A stretch of 64,000 nucleotides of DNA from Ferruginibacter sp. (lineage in GTDB: Bacteria > Bacteroidota > Bacteroidia > Chitinophagales > Chitinophagaceae): NCBI GenBank assembly GCA_014379625.1, contig JACMLJ010000095.1:337411-401410 (forward strand), written 5' to 3'. The position numbers were made by a program, and so were the translations under genes. Position 1 is the stretch's first letter. The number at the start of each line of letters is the position of its first letter. The notes below the pieces were generated by a model, which ran no database searches, was not told the origin of the DNA, and saw nothing but the letters and a program-made list of their open reading frames with translations. Below are positions 17,872-25,461 of this stretch, piece after piece.

Positions 17872-18499
17872 TCAATCCTGCTTTTTTCAGGGCTTCTGAA
17901 CGGGAGTTTACCTGGAGCTTTTCATAAATGTTACGGATATGCGTACGGATCGTTTCCTGGGATAAATATAACTGATCGGCAATTTCTTTATACCGGAATC
18001 CCTTTGCCAGTACCCGTATAATTTCCTGCTCCCTGCGGCTGAGTGAGTGGTAGGATTGATTTTTACTGTTGCCTGTTTGCTGAAATGCTTCAATAACTTT
18101 CCGGGCGATCTGGCTGCTCATGGGAGAGCCGCCATTTCGCAGGTCGGTGATGGCTTCTATGATTTTCAGGGGCGGGGTATTTTTCAGCATATAACTCGTG
18201 GCGCCGGCCTTAATGGCTTTAAAAATATTTTCCACATCGTCAAATACCGTTAGCATCATACATTGCATCTGCAGGTGTATGGCTTTTAATTTATACATGC
18301 ATTCAATGCCACTGATGCCCGGTAACTCAATATCAAACAAAACCATATCAACCGGCTCATCTTTTAAAGCTTCAAATGCGGCTTCGCCATCGGGGTAGGC
18401 TGTTACTTCTGTTTCGGGAAAAGCATCTCCAATTAATTGAAACAGGTAATTCCTGATCTTATCATTGTCTTCAATTATTGCCAGGGAGGTTGTTGTCAT
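17867..18499 (-). CDS. NarL/FixJ-type response regulator with LuxR DNA-binding domain
   Basis: A 210-residue transcription factor. The receiver domain (residues 1-125) has the acidic pair E10/D11, the phospho-acceptor D56 (VLFDIELPG), T84 and the conserved K106. The LuxR-type helix-turn-helix (~148-208) reads LSRREQEIIRVLAKGF...SQETIRTHIRNIYEKLQV. It would bind DNA when phosphorylated by a histidine kinase. No kinase gene is next to it, so its partner lies elsewhere. Its upstream DNA has a TAGTA-rich stretch (18539-18556) related to the 21-bp motif, hinting at autoregulation. Confidence 0.93.
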   Translation of the reverse strand: MTTTSLAIIEDNDKIRNYLFQLIGDAFPETEVTAYPDGEAAFEALKDEPVDMVLFDIELPGISGIECMYKLKAIHLQMQCMMLTVFDDVENIFKAIKAGATSYMLKNTPPLKIIEAITDLRNGGSPMSSQIARKVIEAFQQTGNSKNQSYHSLSRREQEIIRVLAKGFRYKEIADQLYLSQETIRTHIRNIYEKLQVNSRSEALKKAGLI

Positions 18500-18667
18500 A
18501 GTTCAAATATCAGTCAAGATTTTGGTAGTAGCAATAGTAAAATAGTAGTATATGATGTATTCTCCTACTTTGTTAATTGCAAACAGGCGGCTGGAAAACC
18601 GGTACGCCTTTGTTAAAATGGGTATCAATTCAATCTTATTATCCCAGATAACTTATTTTTACAAATC

Positions 18668-19756
18668 ATGAATTTAACTATACAAACAAAAGACCTGGTA
18701 AAAGTTTACGGAAATCGTACTGTTGTTAATAAAGTTTCCTTTAATGTTCAACAGGGTGAAATTGTTGGCCTGCTTGGGCCTAATGGCGCCGGTAAAACCA
18801 CTTCCTTTTACCAGGTGGTTGGATTGGTAAAGCCTGATGAAGGAGAGGTTTTTTTGGGTGATATGAATATTACCAGGTTGCCTATGTATAAGCGGGCGAA
18901 GATGGGTATCGGTTACCTTCCGCAGGAAGCCAGTGTTTTCAGGAAATTAAGCGTGGAAGATAATATTACAGCCGTGCTGGAAATGACTAAACTCAGCAAG
19001 CTGGAACAGAAAGAAAAACTGGAAATATTACTGGATGAATTTCGTTTGGCACATGTACGAAAAAATTACGGGGATACATTAAGCGGAGGAGAAAGAAGAA
19101 GGACCGAGATTGCGAGGGCCCTTGCGGTAGATCCCAAATTTGTATTGCTGGACGAACCTTTTGCGGGCGTAGATCCGATAGCGGTGGAAGATATACAGGA
19201 AATAATCGCCCGGCTGAAATATAAAAACATCGGCATTTTAATAACGGATCATAATGTAAACGAAACCCTCTCTATTTGCGACAGGGCTTACCTGCTGATC
19301 GATGGTAAAATATTTAAGCATGGGACCGCTGAAGAATTAGCGGAGGACGAGCAGGTACGCCGCCTGTACCTTGGCCGCAATTTTGAACTGAAACGGAAAG
19401 ACTATTTACACCTGGACGCTGCAAAAAGTACTATATCACTGGATACCCTGATTTATAAGCTGGAAGGCGCTTTATCCGGACTGGAAAATATAGATCAGCA
19501 AAAAAATGAAAAGACCCCCTCCTTTGGTTCCGCAACTGATAGTTTAAAAAATGATGTAATAGAGGAGGGTTTACAACAAAATGAATACCGGCAGTTTCTC
19601 AATGAACTTGAAACCTCGGTTTACACATTTGCCACAGAAAACAACAACCCCGGTTTACTTAACAAGGTGCAGGATATATATGCTGATACAGCACTGGATA
19701 ATAAATCCGCTTTGAATAGAATCCTTTTTGAATTAAAATCTATCTCCACTATTTAA
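18668..19756 (+). CDS. lptB: LPS export ABC transporter ATP-binding protein with C-terminal extension
   Basis: A 362-residue ATPase. Residues 1-240 are a canonical LptB domain: Walker A GPNGAGKTT (37-45), signature LSGGERRR (138-145), Walker B FVLLDEPFAGVDP (158-170) and switch His in ITDHNV. LptB powers LptFGC extraction of LPS from the inner membrane. Family members are usually near 240 residues; here about 120 extra, mostly helical residues follow (LDTLIYKLEGALSGLENI... LFELKSIST). The extension's role is unknown. The gene is divergent from the response regulator. Confidence 0.92.
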   Translation: MNLTIQTKDLVKVYGNRTVVNKVSFNVQQGEIVGLLGPNGAGKTTSFYQVVGLVKPDEGEVFLGDMNITRLPMYKRAKMGIGYLPQEASVFRKLSVEDNITAVLEMTKLSKLEQKEKLEILLDEFRLAHVRKNYGDTLSGGERRRTEIARALAVDPKFVLLDEPFAGVDPIAVEDIQEIIARLKYKNIGILITDHNVNETLSICDRAYLLIDGKIFKHGTAEELAEDEQVRRLYLGRNFELKRKDYLHLDAAKSTISLDTLIYKLEGALSGLENIDQQKNEKTPSFGSATDSLKNDVIEEGLQQNEYRQFLNELETSVYTFATENNNPGLLNKVQDIYADTALDNKSALNRILFELKSISTI

Positions 19757-20004
19757 GCAGGCAACAATAAACAGGTCAAATTGTTTTTCTTAAACGCAGG
19801 AGTATTATTTTACTTTAACCAAGTGTGCATTCGCATAACGGTACTAAAAAAAGGCAGGTTATCCGGAAAGTACAGGGCTGATCCGAATGACAAAATAGTT
19901 GCGAAATGGAGCATGCGGCATAGCTCCGTCCAATACTTCCTTCAACAAAAGATTACAATAGCCTTCTAACTATCATTACTATTGCGTATTTTGCCAACTT
20001 GTAA

Positions 20005-21522
20005 ATGAAATTGCTATCCCCCGCTATATCACAACTAGCCCGCATGCGTTTCTGGCGTATAGAAAACTGGAGCAGGCACCCGGTAGCCGTGCAGCGGGAA
20101 GTACTACAGGAACTGGTAACGGCTGCACAGTACACGGAATTTGGGAAAAAATATAATTTTTCAAAACTTTTTACATTAAAGGAATTTAAAAAAAGCGTAC
20201 CCATTCATGAGTATGATGATATAAAGCCATACATACTGCGCATGATGAATGGCGAAGAAAATATTTTATGGAATACACCCATTAACTGGTTTGCCAAAAG
20301 CAGTGGCACCACTTCTGATAAAAGCAAGTTCATTCCCATCAGTGAGGAAAGCCTGCAGGATAATCATTTTAAGGCATCCAAAGATGTATTGACCACTTAC
20401 TACAACAATTTTCCGGGCAGCGATCTGCTGACTGGTAAAAGCCTTGTTATCGGCGGTAGCCACCAGCTACATAAAATGAATGAAGAAATTCAATGTGGCG
20501 ATTTAAGCGCCGTATTGATGCAAAATACACCCTTCTGGGGCCAATGGTTGCGTACACCAGAATTAAGTATAGCCTTACTGGATGAATGGGAAAATAAAAT
20601 AGAGCAACTGGCTAAGATTACGGCTGAAGAAAATGTAACCTCACTGGCCGGGGTGCCCACATGGACCTTGTTATTATTGAAGAGGATACTGGCGATCAAA
20701 GGAAAGGCTACCATCAAAGAAGTATGGCCCAACCTTGAATTATACATTAATGGTGGGGTATCGTTTATCCCTTACCGGGAGCAGTTCGATAAAATTTTTG
20801 GCGGCAAAATCAATTACCTTGAAATATACAACGCAAGTGAAGGGTTCTTTGCCGGCCAGCAATCCCCCGAAGATGATGGGTTGTTGCTTTTTACAGAACA
20901 TGGTATTTTTTACGAGTTCATGCCAATAGACCAATATGGAACTGAAAATCCTCAAACAATAGGTTTAAATGATGTGGTAACCGGAAAACATTACGCATTG
21001 GTCATCAGTACAACAGGTGGGTTGTGGCGATATTTGATAGGCGATACAGTTATGTTTACTTCTATTAACCCCTATAAAATAAAAGTAACCGGGCGACTAA
21101 AACATTATATGAATGCTTTTGGCGAAGAAGTGATTGTAGACAATAGCGACAATGCCATTGCTGTTGCCGCCGTAAAAACAGGTGTGGTTGTAAATGACTA
21201 TACTGCAGCCCCCGTTTATTTTAGTGAGCATTGTAATGGCGCGCATGAGTGGTTGATTGAATTTGATAAAACCCCGGATAATCTGCAATTGTTTATAACC
21301 GAATTAGACAACGCTCTTAAAAACTGTAACAGCGATTATGAAGCAAAACGTCATAAGGATATTGCCCTGGGTTTGCCGGTGGTTCATGCACTACCTGCAG
21401 GTACATTTACCGAGTGGCTGCGCAGAAAAGGTAAATTGGGCGGCCAGCATAAAGTACCCCGCCTGAGCAACGAAAGAAAAATTGTAGAAGAAATACTTTT
21501 ATTTGCAAATTTTGCCAAATAA
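20005..21522 (+). CDS. GH3 family protein (acyl-acid amido synthetase-like)
   Basis: A 505-residue member of the GH3 family, named for plant auxin-responsive enzymes that adenylate a carboxylic acid and join it to an amino acid. Conserved adenylation motifs are present: SSGTTSDKSKFIP (phosphate loop, ~100-112), YNASEGFFAGQ, GLWRYLIGDTVMF and KVTGRLKHYMNAFGEEV. Such homologues are common in Bacteroidota, but their substrates are mostly undefined. It stands as a single gene with 250 bp in front and about 100 bp behind. Confidence 0.92.
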   Translation: MKLLSPAISQLARMRFWRIENWSRHPVAVQREVLQELVTAAQYTEFGKKYNFSKLFTLKEFKKSVPIHEYDDIKPYILRMMNGEENILWNTPINWFAKSSGTTSDKSKFIPISEESLQDNHFKASKDVLTTYYNNFPGSDLLTGKSLVIGGSHQLHKMNEEIQCGDLSAVLMQNTPFWGQWLRTPELSIALLDEWENKIEQLAKITAEENVTSLAGVPTWTLLLLKRILAIKGKATIKEVWPNLELYINGGVSFIPYREQFDKIFGGKINYLEIYNASEGFFAGQQSPEDDGLLLFTEHGIFYEFMPIDQYGTENPQTIGLNDVVTGKHYALVISTTGGLWRYLIGDTVMFTSINPYKIKVTGRLKHYMNAFGEEVIVDNSDNAIAVAAVKTGVVVNDYTAAPVYFSEHCNGAHEWLIEFDKTPDNLQLFITELDNALKNCNSDYEAKRHKDIALGLPVVHALPAGTFTEWLRRKGKLGGQHKVPRLSNERKIVEEILLFANFAK

Positions 21523-21629
21523 ATATAGAGGAATTTACTACGGTTAGATAGCTCACCACATTCCACCCACGATTTTAAGGAAAGAAAGAGGTTAGTAGAA
21601 ATGCTATCTTTAAAAAACAATCTTAATAA

Positions 21630-22574
21630 ATGAGTGAGCCCATTATCTCATGCAAAAACTGCGGCAACCAGTTTACAGGGAAATACTGCAATAACTGTGG
21701 CGAAAAAGTTTATACGGTACATGACAAATCAGTGCTTCATTTTTTTGAGGAGGCTTTCCATTTTATTACTCATTTTGAAGGCACATTTTTTAATACACTC
21801 AAAACAATTTTTTCCAAACCCGGCAAACTTTCACTGGATTATTGCAATGGCCTGAGGAAAAAATATTTCAAGCCCTTGCCTTTTTTTATGTTACTGGTGG
21901 TGCTTTACCTGATCTTTCCCATATTTACCGGACTGAATATGCCATTTAAATATTACCTCAGTAAAGACACTTATGCCAGCAGGGTAACAACAAAAAAAAC
22001 TGGCTTTAACATAGATAGTATACTAACCACCATTAATATTGCAGTGGAGGCCAGGAATTTTAAATCAAAAAACGAAGCTAATATTTACTGGATAAAATAT
22101 GCTGATTCCATTGCAAAATCATTACCTGAGCTGACAAGAGTTGAAGCTACATTCAATAAAAAATCCGAAAAAACCTCTAAGTTATTATTGCTCATCCTCC
22201 TTCCTTTAACGGCCATTGTTTTGAGCTTGCTGTCCATCCGGAAGCGCCGGTATTTTTTTGACCAACTTGTATTGTCAACAGAGATCAATTCGTTTTACCT
22301 TCTCTTCAGTTTTTTTATAATGCCTTTACTAATAACTATTTGTTATAAACTGTTTCCGCAAACAGCACAACAGGTATTAACAGACAGCAGCATTGGCTTT
22401 TTTTCCTATACGGTAATTGGCTTTTTTTCGGCCATCGCCTTCCGCCAATTTTATAACGACAGGCGGTGGTGGTCTGTCATCAAAGCCATCTTCGTTATAT
22501 TTGCCCATTATTTTATAGTGCATTTAATCTATAAATTTATTTTATTTGCATTCACGTTTTATTTATCTACCTAA
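21630..22574 (+). CDS. DUF3667 domain membrane protein with N-terminal zinc ribbon
   Basis: A 314-residue protein. A zinc ribbon (C8, C11, C20, C23) opens the sequence. A conserved segment, FFEEAFHFITHFEGTFFNTLKTI, then leads into four to five membrane segments (residues ~85-105, ~180-195, ~225-245, ~255-275, ~285-310). This is the DUF3667 arrangement common in Bacteroidota; its function is unknown. Its stop lies 9 bp before fabG, so they are probably co-transcribed. Confidence 0.87.
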   Translation: MSEPIISCKNCGNQFTGKYCNNCGEKVYTVHDKSVLHFFEEAFHFITHFEGTFFNTLKTIFSKPGKLSLDYCNGLRKKYFKPLPFFMLLVVLYLIFPIFTGLNMPFKYYLSKDTYASRVTTKKTGFNIDSILTTINIAVEARNFKSKNEANIYWIKYADSIAKSLPELTRVEATFNKKSEKTSKLLLLILLPLTAIVLSLLSIRKRRYFFDQLVLSTEINSFYLLFSFFIMPLLITICYKLFPQTAQQVLTDSSIGFFSYTVIGFFSAIAFRQFYNDRRWWSVIKAIFVIFAHYFIVHLIYKFILFAFTFYLST

Positions 22575-22583
22575 AAAATCAGC

Positions 22584-23339
22584 ATGAAATTACTTGCATC
22601 AAAAACAGCCATTGTTACCGGTGCCGCCCGTGGTATTGGCGAAGCCATCGCTATAAAATTCGCGGAACAGGGCGCCAATGTTGCTTTTACCTATGTGAGC
22701 AATGGCAGCACTGAAAAAGCAACCGCATTGGAACAAAAATTAATTGCATTGGGTGTAAAAGCAAAAGCCTTCCAAACCAATGCAGGCGATTATGCGGCCT
22801 GTGAAATTTTTGTAAATGATGTGCTGAAAGAATTTGGACAAATTGATGTTTGTGTAAATAACGCGGGAATTTCAAAAGACAATTTATTGCTGCGAATGAC
22901 ACCAGAACAATGGGACGAAGTGATGCAAACCAATCTTAAAAGTGTGTTTAATATGACAAAGCAGGTAATACGACCGATGATGAAAGCAAAAACGGGAAGT
23001 ATTATCAATATGAGTAGTGTAATTGGTGAAATGGGTAATGCAGGGCAAAGTAGCTATGCCGCAAGCAAAGCCGGTGTAATTGGTTTTACCAAAAGCATCG
23101 CAAAAGAACTGGGCAGCCGTAATATACGTTGCAATGCAATAGCGCCGGGCTTTATTGAAACGGATATGACCGGTTATTTAAAAGATGGCGAAGGCGCTGA
23201 TAAATATAAGGCCGGCATTCCATTAGGAAGATTTGGCACTACAGATGATATTGCAGATGTTGCTTTATTCCTGGCTGGTAGCTCCAGCAGTTATATGACC
23301 GGCCAAGTGCTCAGCGTTTGCGGAGGATTAAACATTTAA
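22584..23339 (+). CDS. fabG: 3-oxoacyl-[acyl-carrier-protein] reductase
   Basis: A 251-residue short-chain dehydrogenase of fatty-acid elongation that reduces 3-oxoacyl-ACP with NADPH. The Rossmann motif is TGAARGIGEA (residues ~12-21), the NNAG motif is present, and the catalytic Ser/Tyr/Lys set is seen in NMSSVIG and SYAASKAG. IAPGFIETDMT is the typical FabG PG motif. The close fit to FabG over the whole length favours this over a generic SDR. Confidence 0.92.
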   Translation: MKLLASKTAIVTGAARGIGEAIAIKFAEQGANVAFTYVSNGSTEKATALEQKLIALGVKAKAFQTNAGDYAACEIFVNDVLKEFGQIDVCVNNAGISKDNLLLRMTPEQWDEVMQTNLKSVFNMTKQVIRPMMKAKTGSIINMSSVIGEMGNAGQSSYAASKAGVIGFTKSIAKELGSRNIRCNAIAPGFIETDMTGYLKDGEGADKYKAGIPLGRFGTTDDIADVALFLAGSSSSYMTGQVLSVCGGLNI

Positions 23340-23399
23340 TCATATAACGACAAGCTAAAAAGCCGACTTAAACCCCGGATCATCTTTTTCTTAATATTT

Positions 23400-25256
23400 T
23401 TATGAACTTCGGAAAGCCACCGGGTGATTTAATTTTTTATGCGGCCCCATAAAAATACGCAGTAAAATACGAAAAGCCGACAGCTCAATAAATAAAAGAC
23501 ATAGTCCCATTAAAATAATTAATGCGCCCTGGCTGCTTTCAATATAGGTAAACAGCACATCAATTCCAATAAATGCAGCCGTTACCGGAAAGCCGAGCAT
23601 ACCAATCACGGCAAACAAAAATAACAGGCCCGTTGTTTCCTGTTCATACACATAACCATGGTATTGGTTTAGTGAAATATCATTGTCGATGGCTTTTATT
23701 TTTTGCAAACAATAATACCCCAGTAAAAAAGCCGGCAAAATTCCGCTTACATAAAAGATGATCTCTATTGAGTTGATATGGGTAGTATTCAACAATACAG
23801 CAGCTATTATAAACATATGCGCTATCAACAAATATGCCCATGCTTTTAAAGCAGATTGCCGGTAAGAAAAAGCAAAAAGAATAACCGCCAACGCAATACC
23901 CATTACAATAAGTGGCAATGCACCGCCTGAAGATGGAATACTATTTTGATAAGTATAACCAATAGTCAAAAGTGCAAGACCGGTAAAAGCCAGTATCCCA
24001 ATAAAGATACTGGATTGTAAAAATTGCAACTGTTTTCCCAGCCATTTAAAGGGGCTCCATAAATAAGTAAACATTATGCTGTCTAAATTCCATTCTTTAA
24101 TGCCCAGCATGTATAAGGATGCTTTTATTTTTGATATGGGTTTTTGCTCAGGAGGGGTGTAATGAAAATACTGATGGTGTACCAGGTAGTTTAATACTGA
24201 TGGCGAAACCAGCAACTGGTAAGTTCTTAAAAAAGCATTACCTGCAAAATGTACCAGTACCAGCCAATGCCAGCCTATGGCTACTTCAATAAACATCAAA
24301 CCTATTTGTGCCGCAGACGAATATGCAATTTGTGTTTTAACCGTTGGCTGCACCCTTGCAATAAAAGTGGCAACAATTGCTGTTGTTGCACCAATAATGA
24401 TGATGACGATTTTTGCCCACAACATATCCTCCCAAAAAGGATGCGTACGCAGCAGTAAAAAAACGCCGATATGTACACTCAGCGAACCGTAGAAAATGGC
24501 AGAAGAAGCAGTGGGGCCTTCCATAGCCCTCGGCAGCCAGGCAGTGAAAGGGAACTGCGCCGATTTAATGGCGGCGGGCAATATCATCATGCAAACAATA
24601 AATACAGCCATACCCGCATGACCGGATTGAATGGCCATATTTTTTGCTTCGCCTAATTTATCGAATGTAATATTCTGGTGTGTAAGGTGATGCATCATCC
24701 ACATGCAAAGCATTAACGACACATCGCTTATACGATAGTAAGAAATCGCTTTGAACGCATTTTTTACAGGCAGGTACCGGTTACGGTAAAACGCTATGAG
24801 TAAAAAAGAGCAAACACCTTTTATCTCCCATCCTATAAAAAGGGTTTCAAAATTACCGGATAAAATGATAAAATTATACCCTGCAGCAAACAACAGGATG
24901 GTATTGAAAAAGCGTTTATAGCCTTCGTCGCGGTGCATATAATATTTACTGAAAGTAGCCACCAGGAAGAATAACAAAGCCCCCACAATGCTGAACACGG
25001 CTGTTACCTCATCATAAAATAATTCAAAGGCAAATACAAAATGGTCAGTCTGGTAAAGCGTTGCCAGGTGATAGCTAACCGGTTGAAGTCCATTCCATAT
25101 CCACCACACTGCAAAGGAAAGGGACACTATTATATACAATACTTTGGTAAACCTTACAATACTTGCAATGGCCCTTTCACTTTTGTTTTGCCAGAACAGG
25201 CTTACCAGGAATGCCAGGAATGGTATGGCAATAAATAATACGAGTAGTTGGTTCAT
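23400..25256 (-). CDS. dabB: DabB-like proton-conducting membrane subunit of inorganic carbon pump
   Basis: A 618-residue polytopic protein of the NuoL/Mrp antiporter family. I start it at 25256 (MNQLLVLF) because this begins directly in a membrane helix; the in-frame ATG 30 bp earlier adds polar residues. Characteristic segments include IGWEIKGVCSFLLIAFY, SAQFPFTAWLPRAMEGPT and SAAQIGLM, which match the quinone oxidoreductase subunit 5 core. Next to dabA it is best read as DabB, which couples ion flow to CO2 hydration. It is convergent with fabG, 60 bp apart. Confidence 0.88.
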   Translation of the reverse strand: MNQLLVLFIAIPFLAFLVSLFWQNKSERAIASIVRFTKVLYIIVSLSFAVWWIWNGLQPVSYHLATLYQTDHFVFAFELFYDEVTAVFSIVGALLFFLVATFSKYYMHRDEGYKRFFNTILLFAAGYNFIILSGNFETLFIGWEIKGVCSFLLIAFYRNRYLPVKNAFKAISYYRISDVSLMLCMWMMHHLTHQNITFDKLGEAKNMAIQSGHAGMAVFIVCMMILPAAIKSAQFPFTAWLPRAMEGPTASSAIFYGSLSVHIGVFLLLRTHPFWEDMLWAKIVIIIIGATTAIVATFIARVQPTVKTQIAYSSAAQIGLMFIEVAIGWHWLVLVHFAGNAFLRTYQLLVSPSVLNYLVHHQYFHYTPPEQKPISKIKASLYMLGIKEWNLDSIMFTYLWSPFKWLGKQLQFLQSSIFIGILAFTGLALLTIGYTYQNSIPSSGGALPLIVMGIALAVILFAFSYRQSALKAWAYLLIAHMFIIAAVLLNTTHINSIEIIFYVSGILPAFLLGYYCLQKIKAIDNDISLNQYHGYVYEQETTGLLFLFAVIGMLGFPVTAAFIGIDVLFTYIESSQGALIILMGLCLLFIELSAFRILLRIFMGPHKKLNHPVAFRSS

Positions 25257-25285
25257 ATAGTTTTTTTTGTCCCGGCAGTAAGGCA

Positions 25286-25319
25286 ATGAGCGAAGTCGAA
25301 TTGTGAACGAAGTCGAATT
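25286..25319. repeat. Short tandem repeat between dabA and dabB
   Basis: Two adjacent 17-bp units, each containing CGAAGTCGAATT, agree at 15 of 17 bases. They lie in the 205-bp spacer between dabA and dabB. The unit resembles short dispersed repeats known from many Bacteroidota genomes. Confidence 0.6.
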
Positions 25320-25461
25320 TTAAGCATCACTGTTGCATCCCTGTCTGCCTGCACCCGCCTGAACGGGTCTTGCACACTAGGTCCTTTTGTACTGTATACC
25401 TTTGGTCAACTTTAATTACGTTTTAATTTCATAAAGGGATAAATTCCCGGTAATCCCCACT

